A stretch of DNA of 64,000 nucleotides from Planctomycetota bacterium. Lineage in GTDB: Bacteria > Planctomycetota > Planctomycetia > Planctomycetales > Planctomycetaceae. Made by a program: the position numbers and the translations under genes. The DNA lies in assembly GCA_003388505.1 (NCBI GenBank), contig QQVO01000012.1, positions 186,001 to 250,000 on the forward strand, read 5' to 3'. Below are positions 27,481 to 36,594 of the stretch, piece by piece. The first letter of the stretch is position 1. The number at the start of each line of letters is the position of its first letter. The notes under the pieces are model-generated. The model saw only the letters and a program-made list of their open reading frames with translations. It was not told where the DNA came from and made no database searches.

Positions 27481-27855
27481 ATGATTCAGATGCAGACAAT
27501 CCTTGATGTGGCGGACAACTCCGGCGCGAAGACCGCGCGGTGTATCCGCGTTCTGGGGGGGACCGGGCGGCGCAGCGCGAACCTCGGCGACATTGTCGTC
27601 GTAAGCATTCAGAAATCGATTCCCGGCGCGCCCGAGCCTGTTCGGTCGGGAAAAGTCACGCGGGGCGTGATCGTCCGCTGCAAGAAAGCGACCCGTCGAA
27701 CCGACGGGAGCTACGTGCGGTTCGACCGCAACGCAATCGTCCTTGTGGACGGAGAAGGCGAGCCGCGCGGCACCCGGATTTTCGGCGCCGTGGCCCGCGA
27801 ACTTCGCGAGCGGCGGTTCATGAAGATCGTCAGTCTGGCGAGTGAGGTGGTTTGA
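27481..27855 (+). CDS. rplN: 50S ribosomal protein L14
   Basis: L14 lies at the subunit interface and is the docking site of the silencing factor RsfS. The protein has 124 residues; [20 protein letters not shown] and the [20 protein letters not shown] end are diagnostic. rplX starts 3 bp after its stop. Confidence 0.98.
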   Translation: MIQMQTILDVADNSGAKTARCIRVLGGTGRRSANLGDIVVVSIQKSIPGAPEPVRSGKVTRGVIVRCKKATRRTDGSYVRFDRNAIVLVDGEGEPRGTRIFGAVARELRERRFMKIVSLASEVV

Positions 27856-27858
27856 AGC

Positions 27859-28236
27859 ATGAAGATCAAGAAAGGCGATCTCGTCAAAATCATCTCGGGG
27901 CGCATCGCCGCCGAGACTCCGCCCGTCGAGCAGAGCCCCCGCCGCGTCACCGAGGTTCTCGACGGCGGCAGGAAGGTGGTCGTCGAGGGCGTGAATCTGG
28001 TCTACAAGCATGTCCGGCGGGGACATCCCAAGAGTCCCCAGGGAGGGCGGTTGCGGCTTGAAATGCCGATCTCCAGTTCGAACGTCATGTACTACTGCCA
28101 GGAGTGCGGCCGACTCGCACGAATCGGATATCGATTTACCGACGACGGCGCCAAAGAGCGTTTCTGCAAGAACAAGGAATGCGGAAAGTCGGCCGGCGTC
28201 GTCAGTCCGCCCAGAAAGAAGCCGGTCACCGCCTGA
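27859..28236 (+). CDS. rplX: 50S ribosomal protein L24, zinc-ribbon form
   Basis: L24 starts 50S assembly near the tunnel exit. The KOW motif (KIKKGDLVKIISGR) and the central VNLVYKHVRRGHPKSPQGG are clear. The C-terminal part reads YYCQECGRLARIGYRF and then FCKNKECGKS, so there are two cysteine pairs (CxxC and CxxxxC) that could bind zinc. Many L24 proteins lack these cysteines. 125 residues, slightly longer than usual through the C-terminal basic tail. Confidence 0.96.
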   Translation: MKIKKGDLVKIISGRIAAETPPVEQSPRRVTEVLDGGRKVVVEGVNLVYKHVRRGHPKSPQGGRLRLEMPISSSNVMYYCQECGRLARIGYRFTDDGAKERFCKNKECGKSAGVVSPPRKKPVTA

Positions 28237-28325
28237 ATCGGACGCGGTCAAATTCGTACAGGCCCCGGCGAAGAGCGCCGCGGCCTCTCACTGAAACAGT
28301 CAGACCCTTTAAGCGCAGCACCACC

Positions 28326-28877
28326 ATGGCCAGGCTGCTGGATCAATACCGACAGGAAATACTGCCCCGGCTTGCGAAGGAACTCGGCGAAGAGAATCCG
28401 CTCGCACTGCCGCAACTTTCGAAGATCGTCGTCAGCATGGGGGTTGGCCGGTCCATCCAGGATCAGAAGATCCTCGGGGACGCGACCGAAACGTTGTCGA
28501 TCATCACCGGGCAGAAACCGTACGTCACCCGGGCCAGGCGTTCGATCGCCCAGTTCAAGCTGCGCGAGGGAATGCCGATCGGGTGCGCCGTCACCTTGCG
28601 CGGCCGGCGGATGTACGAATTTCTTGACCGGCTCATCACGCTCGTCCTCCCGCGCGTTCGCGACTTCCGCGGGCTGAATCCCAACGCCTTTGATGGAAAC
28701 GGGAACTACAGCCTTGGGTTGAGCGAGCAGATGGTGTTTCCCGAGATCAACCCCGACAAAGTCAAACACGTCCACGGCATGAACATCGCCGTCGTCACCA
28801 CGACGTCCGAAGACGACCACGGCCGGTTGTTGCTTCGCGAGTTCGGCATGCCGTTTCAGAAAGAACTTTCGGCATAG
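28326..28877 (+). CDS. rplE: 50S ribosomal protein L5
   Basis: L5 binds 5S rRNA and contacts the 30S head. The frame is open upstream into rplX, but MARLLDQYRQEILPRLAKEL at 28326 is the natural start, giving 183 residues. KPYVTRARRSIAQFKLREGM and RDFRGLNPNAFDGNGNYSLG are diagnostic. Confidence 0.97.
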   Translation: MARLLDQYRQEILPRLAKELGEENPLALPQLSKIVVSMGVGRSIQDQKILGDATETLSIITGQKPYVTRARRSIAQFKLREGMPIGCAVTLRGRRMYEFLDRLITLVLPRVRDFRGLNPNAFDGNGNYSLGLSEQMVFPEINPDKVKHVHGMNIAVVTTTSEDDHGRLLLREFGMPFQKELSA

Positions 28878-28946
28878 CCGCGTGCGTTCCACCGCGGCGA
28901 CGCAGTCCGCCACGTTACGAGAACAGAGTTTTGCGAGAACGGCCCG

Positions 28947-29132
28947 ATGGCAAGTAAGTCAAAAATCGCGAAAGCGAATCGAACTCCGAAATTCAGCACG
29001 CGCCAGGAACGCCGCTGTAAGTTGTGCGGCCGGCCGCGGGCCGTGTATCGCAAGTTCACCGTCTGCCGCATCTGCTTCCGCGATCTCTGCCTGGACGGCC
29101 TGGTCCCCGGCGCAAAAAAGGCGAGCTGGTAG
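28947..29132 (+). CDS. rpsN: 30S ribosomal protein S14, zinc-binding type Z
   Basis: S14 is part of the 30S head. This 61-residue version is the short zinc form: cysteines occur as CKLCGRP and CRICFRD (CxxC...CxxC). The longer 100-residue zinc-free type is not present in this operon. The C-terminus [11 protein letters not shown] is complete. Confidence 0.97.
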   Translation: MASKSKIAKANRTPKFSTRQERRCKLCGRPRAVYRKFTVCRICFRDLCLDGLVPGAKKASW

Positions 29133-29201
29133 GCCCGCGCCCCGATTCAACCGAGAACGGAGAGTTTGACGAATGACGATTGAAGTCCGAGGTCGCCGGC
29201 C

Positions 29202-29597
29202 ATGATGACCGATCCGATTGCCGACATGCTGACCCGCATTCGCAACGCCCTGCAGATTGAGCGGCCGTTTGTGGATATCCCGGCGTCCGGCACCAAGATC
29301 GGCGTTGCCGAGGCCCTGCAGCGTGAAGGTTTCATCTGGGACTTCGAAGTAATCGAAGAACCCCCGCAAAACACCCTCCGCGTCAACCTCAAATACGGTC
29401 CCAACGGGGAACGTGTCATTCAACACCTGCGGCGGGTCAGCAAACCGGGACGCCGAGTGTACGCGGGCGTCAAAGACACGCCTACGGTCCGGCAAGGGCT
29501 CGGCGTGTGCATCATGTCGACCAACCAGGGCGTCCTCAGCAACCGGGAAGCGAAAGCGAATAACGTCGGCGGAGAGATCCTTTGTGAAGTGTGGTGA
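29202..29597 (+). CDS. rpsH: 30S ribosomal protein S8
   Basis: S8 binds helix 21 of 16S rRNA and in E. coli represses the spc operon. The 131 residues include MTDPIADMLTRIRNA at the start and the end VGGEILCEVW. Two adjacent ATGs (29202 and 29205) are both possible starts. Confidence 0.98.
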   Translation: MMTDPIADMLTRIRNALQIERPFVDIPASGTKIGVAEALQREGFIWDFEVIEEPPQNTLRVNLKYGPNGERVIQHLRRVSKPGRRVYAGVKDTPTVRQGLGVCIMSTNQGVLSNREAKANNVGGEILCEVW

Positions 29598-29659
29598 TCG
29601 TTCGGCGAGGCGTCTGCTCGCCGGAGAACGATGGCCCGAAAAACCGCATCCAGCAAGTC

Positions 29660-30208
29660 ATGTCAAGAATTGGCAAACAACCGATCCCCATCGCCTCCGG
29701 CGTGGACGTGGCCGTTGAGAACGGGACGATCCGCGTGAAGGGCCCGCAAGGGGAGTTGTCCTTCACGCATCACCCGAAAGTCAGCGTTTCGGTCGATGAG
29801 CAAGACAAGAGCGTTCGCGTCGAGCGGCCCAACGACCAGCGGGAAACCCGCGCGTTGCACGGACTGACCCGCGCCCTCATCGCCAACATGGTGCAGGGCG
29901 TGCAGACCCCCTACGTCAAAAAGCTGGAAATCGAAGGGGTCGGATACCAGGCCAGCCTCAACGGCAAGGAACTCGCCCTCCAGGTCGGTTACGCCAATAC
30001 AATACGTCTCCAGGTTCCCGATCTGGTCGACTGTGAACTGCCGTCCGCCACGCAGATCGTCGTAAAGAGCATCGATAAACACGCTGTCGGGCAATTCGCC
30101 GCCAACATCCGGCAGGTCAGGCCGGTCGAACCGTATAAGGGAAAAGGCATCCGCTACTCCGACGAGCGCGTCCGCCGCAAGGCCGGCAAGGCGTTCGCAG
30201 GCGGCTGA
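29660..30208 (+). CDS. rplF: 50S ribosomal protein L6
   Basis: L6 lies next to the sarcin-ricin loop. [19 protein letters not shown] at 29660 is the normal start (182 residues); the frame is open upstream across the rpsH stop but is not L6-like there. The C-terminal signature [20 protein letters not shown] is intact. Confidence 0.97.
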   Translation: MSRIGKQPIPIASGVDVAVENGTIRVKGPQGELSFTHHPKVSVSVDEQDKSVRVERPNDQRETRALHGLTRALIANMVQGVQTPYVKKLEIEGVGYQASLNGKELALQVGYANTIRLQVPDLVDCELPSATQIVVKSIDKHAVGQFAANIRQVRPVEPYKGKGIRYSDERVRRKAGKAFAGG

Positions 30209-30267
30209 TAGGGAACCGGGCGGCCGGAAACTGCGGCCTCGCGATCAGGACAGGCACAACCCGAACC

Positions 30268-30627
30268 ATGAAACTCCAGAAGCGAATCTCGAAACAACGG
30301 GAGCGGCGACGATACCGCGTCCGAAATCGTGCGCGAAAAATCGCACGGCCGCGGCTGTCGGTATTTCGCAGCAACAAACACATTTCCGCCCAGATCATCG
30401 ACGACACCGCGGGCAAAACGCTCGTTTCCGCCAGCAGCATGGAAGCGGACCTGGCCGGCGCCACCGGCGGCAACACCGCTGCCGCGGCCAAGATCGGAGA
30501 GGCGATCGGCAAGCGGGCCCTCGACGCCGGCATCAAGGATGTCGCGTTCGACCGGGGCGAATATAGATTTCACGGCCGCGTTGCGGCGCTCGCGGAGGCC
30601 GCTCGCAAGGCCGGCCTCTCATTTTGA
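30268..30627 (+). CDS. rplR: 50S ribosomal protein L18
   Basis: L18 binds 5S rRNA. The protein has 119 residues: a basic N-terminus ([20 protein letters not shown]), [16 protein letters not shown], and the end [20 protein letters not shown]. It is followed by rpsE after 93 bp. Confidence 0.97.
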   Translation: MKLQKRISKQRERRRYRVRNRARKIARPRLSVFRSNKHISAQIIDDTAGKTLVSASSMEADLAGATGGNTAAAAKIGEAIGKRALDAGIKDVAFDRGEYRFHGRVAALAEAARKAGLSF

Positions 30628-30720
30628 CCACGAAACCCGATTTCAGCCTGAGATTTCCGCAGCAGCGACGAATCCCTGTTACTTGCGCCGCGCGGCGGCA
30701 AAGCATCGGAGAATTGATCA

Positions 30721-31200
30721 GTGTCCAGTGATTCCACCGGGTCATCGCCCGAACGCGTCGTCCAGATCCGTCGCTGCGCGTGCGTCGTCAAAGGCGGCCG
30801 GCGTTTCAGTTTCGCCGCTCTCGTCGTGCAGGGCAATGAAAACGGCCGCGTCGGATTCGGCTACGGAAAAGCCAAGGAGGTTCCGGCGGCCGTCGAAAAG
30901 GCGCGTTCCCAATCGTCACGTCGCCAGAAATCGGTTCCTCTCGAAGGGACGACGATCCCGCACCGGGTGGTCGGCCGTTACGGCGCCGCCAAGGTCTTGC
31001 TGCTGCCCGCCAGTCCGGGAACCGGCATCATCGCCGGCGCCACCGTGCGGGCCGTTGTGGAGTCGGCGGGAATCAAGGACATTCTCACCAAGAGCCGCGG
31101 GTCCAACAATCCCGTGAATCTTGTCAAAGCCACCATGAACGCGCTGAGCAATCTGCGGACTCGAGAAGACGTAGCGCGCTTGCGGGGAGTCGAGGTCTGA
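30721..31200 (+). CDS. rpsE: 30S ribosomal protein S5
   Basis: S5 helps decoding accuracy at the mRNA entry. The protein has 159 residues from a GTG start. The dsRBD-like N-terminal part ([20 protein letters not shown]) and [16 protein letters not shown] are diagnostic. Its stop codon shares one base with the rplO start (TGATG), so rpmD (L30), which normally lies between them, is absent. Confidence 0.97.
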   Translation: MSSDSTGSSPERVVQIRRCACVVKGGRRFSFAALVVQGNENGRVGFGYGKAKEVPAAVEKARSQSSRRQKSVPLEGTTIPHRVVGRYGAAKVLLLPASPGTGIIAGATVRAVVESAGIKDILTKSRGSNNPVNLVKATMNALSNLRTREDVARLRGVEV

Positions 31201-31649
31201 TGATTATCAACGACGTGCATCAGGGTGTTCACACCCGCAAGAAGCGCAAACGCGTCGGACGCGGGACCGGCTCGGGACGCGGAAAAACCTGCGGACGCGG
31301 CCACAAGGGCGCCGGCAGCCGCAGCGGTTTTTCCCGACGCAGAGGCTTCATCGGCGGCCAGATGCCCCTGGCGCGGTTGATCGCGAAACGCGGATTTAAT
31401 AATAACCAGTTTGCCACAAAGGTCCTTGAGATCAATGTGGACGCCCTGGACCGGAAATTCGACGACGGCAGCGAGGTCACCCCCGATACGCTCAAGGAGT
31501 CCGGGTTGGCCAAAGGCCGCTTCGACGTCATCAAGATCCTCGGCAACGGCGAGTTATCCAAGAAATTAAGCGTTCGCGTCCACCGGGTCTCGAAGTCGGC
31601 CGAGGCAAAGATTGCCGCCGCCGGCGGAAGCGTCGAGAAACTTGTTTGA
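31200..31649 (+). CDS. rplO: 50S ribosomal protein L15
   Basis: L15 is a late assembly protein of the 50S. The protein has 149 residues: the Gly/Arg-rich N-terminus RKRVGRGTGSGRGKTCGRGH and the RRGFIGGQMPLARLIAKRGF motif are clear. The ATG overlaps the rpsE stop by one base, which suggests translational coupling. Confidence 0.97.
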   Translation: MIINDVHQGVHTRKKRKRVGRGTGSGRGKTCGRGHKGAGSRSGFSRRRGFIGGQMPLARLIAKRGFNNNQFATKVLEINVDALDRKFDDGSEVTPDTLKESGLAKGRFDVIKILGNGELSKKLSVRVHRVSKSAEAKIAAAGGSVEKLV

Positions 31650-31794
31650 CGCGAAGTCAGTACGGTCGGCTTTGCGAAACGGAGTTCGTCAACACCATAC
31701 CGGTCTTGTTCGCGGCCCCCGGCGAAGTCGACGCCACAGCGCTTCGATCTTCGCCTTCCCGTGCAGGACGTCCGGGGCGTAAGGACTGCGGAAC

Positions 31795-33192
31795 ATGCTC
31801 TCAAGATTCCTCTCGATCATCCGCATCCCGGAACTGCGGCAGAAGATCCTGCTGACGCTGCTGTTGCTCGGCGTCTACCGGATGGGGTTCGCGATCCCGC
31901 TCCCCTTCGTCGACCAGGCCCAGTTCGCCAGCGTCGTCGAGAAACTCGGGCAGCAGCAGGGCAGCTTCAGCCAGATCATGCAGGTCGTCGCCCTTTTCTC
32001 CGCTTCCCAACTCGGGAACGCCACGATCTTCGGCCTGGGGATCATGCCCTACATCTCCGCCTCGATCATCTTCCAGTTGCTGGGCACGGTCTATCCGCCG
32101 CTCGAGCAATTGCAGAAGGAGGGCGAAGCCGGCCGCAAGAAAATCAACGAATATACGCGCTACGCCACCGTCGTGATCTGCCTGTTCCAGAGCTACTTCT
32201 GGATCCGCATGCTGCGCGGCGGGCTGGGAACCGGGGAAGCCGGGCTCATCCTGCCCGACTACGACACCTTCTGGTATCACATCGTCGGGACCGTCACGAT
32301 GACGACCGGCACGATTCTGCTCATGTGGATCGGCGAGCAGATCGACGAATACGGGATCGGCAACGGCATCAGCCTGCTCATCATGGCGGGGATTCTCGCG
32401 CAGATGCCCAGCGCCGGATGGTCTCTGCTCAGTCCCGCGATCACCGAAAACGGCTTCGACATCAGCCTGGGCAGCGAAGCGGGTATCGACAAACTCCTGC
32501 TCCTGGCGTTCCTGTTCGTGATGGTCGTGGTGGCCGTCGTGGCGATCACCCATGCGCAGCGGCGAATCCCGATCCAGAGCGCAAAACACGTCCGCGGGCG
32601 AAGAGTGCTCGGCGGTCAGCGGCAGTTTCTCCCCCTCCGAGTCAACCAGGCCGGCGTCATGCCGATCATCTTTGCATCCAGTCTGCTGATGTTCCCCATG
32701 TTCGGCTTCGCCTGGCTGGCGCGAACGTTCGCCGACAGCAATCAGGAATGGCTCACCAGTTCGCTGAACACGCTCCAGGGGGTCTTCAGCGGCTCCGGTC
32801 GCGGCTACATTTACAACCTTTGCTACGTGGGACTGATCTATTTCTTCTGCTACTTCTGGACCGCCATCACCTTCAATCCCAAGGACATGGCCGACAACCT
32901 CAAGGACTACGGGAGCTTCGTTCCCGGTTACCGTCCCGGCGCGCGCACCGCCGAGTACCTCGAGAATGTGATGACCCGCATTACCTATGTCGGGGCCGGG
33001 TTTCTGGCGATTGTCGCGATCATCCCCACGATCATTTCGACCAGCATGGGGGTTTCCTTCCTGATCGCGAGTTTTTACGGCGGGACAGGGTTGCTGATCG
33101 TCGTCTCGGTGGCGCTCGACCTGGTGCAGAAAATCGACAGCCACCTCGTCATGCGGAACAAGCCGGGCCTGCTCGAAACGGAAACTCGCTGA
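31795..33192 (+). CDS. secY: Preprotein translocase subunit SecY
   Basis: SecY forms the protein-conducting channel in the inner membrane together with the SecE encoded upstream. The 465 residues give ten hydrophobic helices. LGIMPYISASIIFQLL (plug/TM2 region), the cytoplasmic loop QRRIPIQSAKHVRGRR that contacts the ribosome and SecA, and the end RPGARTAEYLENVMTRITYVGA are diagnostic. It follows rplO by 145 bp and ends the spc operon with map. Confidence 0.98.
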   Translation: MLSRFLSIIRIPELRQKILLTLLLLGVYRMGFAIPLPFVDQAQFASVVEKLGQQQGSFSQIMQVVALFSASQLGNATIFGLGIMPYISASIIFQLLGTVYPPLEQLQKEGEAGRKKINEYTRYATVVICLFQSYFWIRMLRGGLGTGEAGLILPDYDTFWYHIVGTVTMTTGTILLMWIGEQIDEYGIGNGISLLIMAGILAQMPSAGWSLLSPAITENGFDISLGSEAGIDKLLLLAFLFVMVVVAVVAITHAQRRIPIQSAKHVRGRRVLGGQRQFLPLRVNQAGVMPIIFASSLLMFPMFGFAWLARTFADSNQEWLTSSLNTLQGVFSGSGRGYIYNLCYVGLIYFFCYFWTAITFNPKDMADNLKDYGSFVPGYRPGARTAEYLENVMTRITYVGAGFLAIVAIIPTIISTSMGVSFLIASFYGGTGLLIVVSVALDLVQKIDSHLVMRNKPGLLETETR

Positions 33193-33242
33193 CGGACCTT
33201 GCGGGCAGGGTTCGCCTCGGGGTCAAGACTCCTCTGACTGCT

Positions 33243-34022
33243 GTGATCACTCTCAAGAGCCGCCGTGAAATCGGGTTGATGCGGGCGGCGGGCGAGGTTG
33301 TCGCGGCCGCTCATCGTGCCGCACGAGAGATGCTCGTTCCCGGCGTTTCGACGGCCGAGATCGACGCCGCCGTCGATCGAGTCTTCCAGCAACACAACGC
33401 CACGCCCCTCTTCAAAGGCTTTCCGGGCAAAGTTCCGTTCCCGGCCGCGACCTGCATCAGCATCAATCACGAAATCGTCCATGGCATCCCCACCGAGAGC
33501 AGGCGGATCGAAGAGGGCGACATCGTCAGCATCGACACCGGCTGCCGGATCAAAGGCTGGTGCGGCGACGCGGCCTGGACCTACGCGGTCGGAGAAATCG
33601 ATGACGAAAAGCGACACCTGATGGCGGCCGGGGAACGAATCCTGGAGATCGCCGTCGAGGCGTTCGGCTGCGAGAAACACTGGTCGGCCGTGGCCGGCAG
33701 GATGATGCAGGAAGCGAAGAGGGCCGGGGTCAGCCTGGTCGAGCAGTTCGTTGGTCACGGCATCGGCCGCGAAATGCACGAGCCTCCCCAGGTTCCAAAC
33801 TACACCAACGCCGTGATGAGGAAAGAAGACTTTGAACTTCGGCCGGGCCTGGTGCTGGCGATCGAGCCGATGGTCAATGCGGGAACTGCCGAAACCAGGA
33901 TTCTCGCCGATCACTGGACCGCGGTCACCGCCGATGGACGGCCCAGTGTGCATTTTGAACACACCGTGGCGCTCACCGCCGACGGTCCCGTCCGTCTGAC
34001 CGCAGGGGTCGGCGAAACGTGA
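33243..34022 (+). CDS. map: Methionine aminopeptidase, type I
   Basis: MetAP removes the initiator methionine from nascent proteins. The 259 residues start from GTG at 33243 (MITLKSRREIGLMRAAG). All five metal ligands are visible: D98, D109, H172, E208 and E239, with the substrate-binding H80 in NHEIVHG. The frame is open far upstream through secY, but that part is a shadow. secY and map are adjacent; adk, which often sits between them, is missing. Confidence 0.96.
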   Translation: MITLKSRREIGLMRAAGEVVAAAHRAAREMLVPGVSTAEIDAAVDRVFQQHNATPLFKGFPGKVPFPAATCISINHEIVHGIPTESRRIEEGDIVSIDTGCRIKGWCGDAAWTYAVGEIDDEKRHLMAAGERILEIAVEAFGCEKHWSAVAGRMMQEAKRAGVSLVEQFVGHGIGREMHEPPQVPNYTNAVMRKEDFELRPGLVLAIEPMVNAGTAETRILADHWTAVTADGRPSVHFEHTVALTADGPVRLTAGVGET

Positions 34023-34092
34023 ATTCGGCCCCGTCGCGATCGCAGCACCGCCTCCCCGTCAGGATTTCGGCACAAAATTCGCCCCGCATGCT

Positions 34093-34122
34093 TGTCTCCC
34101 TCGTCGATCTCCCGCTATACTC
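34093..34122 (+). promoter_or_regulatory. Sigma70-type promoter of the rpmJ-rpsMK-rpoA-rplQ operon
   Basis: TTGTCT (34093-34098, 4 of 6) and TATACT (34117-34122, 5 of 6) are 18 bp apart, in the 312-bp gap between map and rpmJ. It would give the alpha operon its own transcript. Confidence 0.55.
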
Positions 34123-34197
34123 GCCGAAATCTACGCTCCGGCGCGCAGGGACCGGTCTCGCGGCGACCCGGCAGGTTCGTTTCTAGAGCGCGGCCCG

Positions 34198-34338
34198 ATG
34201 AGCGAGTTCTGGTACGCAAGATTGGCCGGCCGTGATTCGGCCACGGATGCGGCAGATCAATTGGTCGAGTTCAACAGACAAAAACGGCAGTTGCCCGCCC
34301 GTGCATCTCTGCCGAGACGACGGAATCGTTACACATGA
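34198..34338 (+). CDS. Possible 46-residue protein overlapping rpmJ start
   Basis: The frame starts at ATG 34198 ([15 protein letters not shown]) and ends TGA 34336-34338, sharing ATGA with the rpmJ start codon. It lies downstream of the alpha-operon promoter, where infA is often found, but the sequence is not IF-1. The C-terminal half is basic ([15 protein letters not shown]). It may be a leader peptide coupling translation into rpmJ, or chance. No homologue is recognised. Confidence 0.35.
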   Translation: MSEFWYARLAGRDSATDAADQLVEFNRQKRQLPARASLPRRRNRYT

Positions 34339-34451
34339 AGGTTCGCAGCAGCGTCAAGCGAATTTGCGAGAACTGTAAGCTCGTCCGCCGAAAAGGACGC
34401 GTCTACGTGATCTGTTCCGCGAATCCTCGCCATAAGCAACGACAGGGATAA
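34335..34451 (+). CDS. rpmJ: 50S ribosomal protein L36
   Basis: L36 is the smallest ribosomal protein and usually binds zinc. The 38-residue sequence [19 protein letters not shown], then [16 protein letters not shown], is a clear L36 with the zinc set C11, C14, C27 and H32. It starts the alpha operon ahead of rpsM, its normal position. Confidence 0.96.
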   Translation: MKVRSSVKRICENCKLVRRKGRVYVICSANPRHKQRQG

Positions 34452-34528
34452 CTGAGCCCCTTCGTCGAACATCAATGGACGGCCCGCCCGGGTCGTCGAA
34501 TCCCGGATTCTCAAGCGGAGACTGATCC

Positions 34529-34915
34529 GTGCCGCGTGTACTCGGAGTGGACATTCCGAACGAAAAGCCGACCTATGTGTCGTTGCAGTATCTGCACGGC
34601 ATCGGTCGCACAACCGCCATCGAAGTCTGCAACCGGCTCGCCCTTCCGGTCGAGCGGCGGGCCCGCGAACTCAGCGACGACGACATTCAGCGGATCAACA
34701 CGCTGCTGGACAACGAGTTCGTCGTCGAGGGGCAGTTGCGACGGCAGACGCAGGAAAACATCACCCGGCTGCGGAACATTCAATGTTACCGCGGCATTCG
34801 TCACCGTCGCGGGTTGCCGGTGCGCGGCCAGCGGACACGAACCAACGCGCGCGGCCGAAAAGGACCAAAGAAGACCGTCGCCGGCAAGAAGGGCGTCAAG
34901 GAGATGCGCCACTAG
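34529..34915 (+). CDS. rpsM: 30S ribosomal protein S13
   Basis: S13 contacts the P-site tRNA and the 50S subunit. The 128 residues start from GTG. MPRVLGVDIPNEKPTYVSLQ and the C-terminal RGLPVRGQRTRTNARGRKG are diagnostic; the basic tail is complete. Confidence 0.97.
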   Translation: MPRVLGVDIPNEKPTYVSLQYLHGIGRTTAIEVCNRLALPVERRARELSDDDIQRINTLLDNEFVVEGQLRRQTQENITRLRNIQCYRGIRHRRGLPVRGQRTRTNARGRKGPKKTVAGKKGVKEMRH

Positions 34916-35079
34916 TCGGTTGGCTTTATAGACTTTCGGGTTGTGTGGTTCTCGAGGGAGTACGAATCCCGCACGGTCTCGTGCGAATGACCAATCAGGC
35001 CAACCCGATGGCAGGGCATTAAGCGGCGGCGTTCGATTTCAGCAGAATTTTGCAGGTCGATTCAGGGGGAGTGCATTCC

Positions 35080-35463
35080 GTGGCGAAACCAGCCAGAAAA
35101 AAGCGGGCCAGGCGCAACGTCAACCGGGCGATTGCGCACATCAAGGCCACGTTCAACAACACCACCGTTACGATCACCGACACCAACGGTGACGTCTTGT
35201 GCTGGGCGACGTCCGGCACCAGTGGATTCAAGGGATCTCGCAAGAGCACGCCCTTTGCAGCCCAGCGGGCGGCGGAAATCTGCGCCGACCGGGCCAAGAA
35301 GTTCGGAGTCAAGGAACTTGAGGTCCGCGTCAAAGGCCCCGGTTCGGGACGGGAGAGCGCCATCACCGGACTCCAGGTGCACGGCATTTCGATCAAAAGC
35401 ATCGAAGACGTCACACCGCTGCCCCACAACGGATGTCGTCCCCGCAAACGACGCCGCGTTTGA
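35080..35463 (+). CDS. rpsK: 30S ribosomal protein S11
   Basis: S11 lies on the 30S platform. GTG at 35080 ([17 protein letters not shown]) is preceded by GGGGGA with good spacing, so it is preferred to the upstream in-frame TTG at 35050. [18 protein letters not shown] and the end [15 protein letters not shown] are diagnostic. rpsD, often between rpsK and rpoA, is absent. Confidence 0.96.
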   Translation: MAKPARKKRARRNVNRAIAHIKATFNNTTVTITDTNGDVLCWATSGTSGFKGSRKSTPFAAQRAAEICADRAKKFGVKELEVRVKGPGSGRESAITGLQVHGISIKSIEDVTPLPHNGCRPRKRRRV

Positions 35464-35535
35464 AATCTCCCCCAGATCGCACTCCTCCCCGACTCCGAGC
35501 CGTCCTTGCGGCTCACGACTTAAGGAGACTCGCCC

Positions 35536-36543
35536 ATGCGGATTCGCTGGCGCAACCTCGAACTTCCCAGTCGGATCATTGCCGAGAGAGACGCCGAGGC
35601 CAATCACGGAACATTCATCGCCGAACCGTTCGAACGCGGCTTCGGCCACACCATCGCCAACAGCCTCAGGAGGATTCTGCTCTCCAGCCTGGAAGGGGCC
35701 GCCGTCACGCGCGCCAGGATTCACGGCGTGCAACATGAATTCACAACCATCCCCGGCGTCGTTGAGGATGTCACCGACATCTGCCTCAACCTCAAGTCGC
35801 TTGTCGTCAAGAACCACAGCACCGCCACCAAGACGCTGCGGATCGAAAAGCATCAGCGCGGAGTGGTCACCGGCGCCGACGTCGTCACCGACGATCAGGT
35901 CGAGGTGATCAACAAGGATCTCATCATCGCCACGATGACCGACGATGTGCCCCTCAGCATGGAACTGACCGTGGAGAACGGGCGCGGTTTCGTGCCGGCC
36001 ACCGAACAGTACGATGAAATGGCCGAGGTCGGCGTGATTCCGCTCGATGCGGCGTTTTCGCCCGTTTCCCGTGTCTACTACAAGGTCGAAGACACCCGCG
36101 TCGGGCAACGCACCAACTACGACAAACTGACGCTCGACATCTGGACCAACGGCACCATCTCGCCCGAAATGGCGCTGGTGGAGGCCGCGAAGATCCTCCG
36201 CAAGCACCTCAATCCCTTCATCAACTTCCGCGAACCAGGCCCGGAACTGGCGCCGGAGGCCGGCCTCCGCGGCATGCTCGAGGCGACCGGTTACTCGCCC
36301 ATCGACCTGGAACTCGAAGAGAAGCTCAACATGAGCCTCGCCGAACTCAATCTCTCGGTCCGGGCGACGAACTGTCTCGAATCCGAGGGGATCAACACCG
36401 TGCGAGATCTGGTCACCCGCGGCGAGGACCAGTTGCTTCAGGTGCGGAACTTCGGCGAAACAACCCTGGTCGAGGTTCGGGAGCAGCTTTCCAGCATCGG
36501 ACTTCGCCTGGGGATGAAGATCCCGCAGACTTCCGGCGCCTGA
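35536..36543 (+). CDS. rpoA: RNA polymerase subunit alpha
   Basis: The alpha subunit starts core assembly and contacts UP elements and activators. The protein has 335 residues. The N-terminal domain shows [20 protein letters not shown], and the C-terminal domain shows [22 protein letters not shown]. Both domains are complete, separated by a linker near residues 228-250. It follows rpsK and precedes rplQ. Confidence 0.98.
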   Translation: MRIRWRNLELPSRIIAERDAEANHGTFIAEPFERGFGHTIANSLRRILLSSLEGAAVTRARIHGVQHEFTTIPGVVEDVTDICLNLKSLVVKNHSTATKTLRIEKHQRGVVTGADVVTDDQVEVINKDLIIATMTDDVPLSMELTVENGRGFVPATEQYDEMAEVGVIPLDAAFSPVSRVYYKVEDTRVGQRTNYDKLTLDIWTNGTISPEMALVEAAKILRKHLNPFINFREPGPELAPEAGLRGMLEATGYSPIDLELEEKLNMSLAELNLSVRATNCLESEGINTVRDLVTRGEDQLLQVRNFGETTLVEVREQLSSIGLRLGMKIPQTSGA

Positions 36544-36594
36544 TCGTTACCTGCAAGGCCCGGATCAGAAACACTACGACGGATATTCAGGACG

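Noticed and set aside
31761-33242. A single 753-codon plus-strand frame joining a segment over secY to map
   Set aside because: The upstream part runs out of frame over secY and is Arg-rich without homology; only the part from 33243 is methionine aminopeptidase.
34198-34338. infA in the map-rpmJ gap
   Set aside because: The small frame there does not show the IF-1 sequence.
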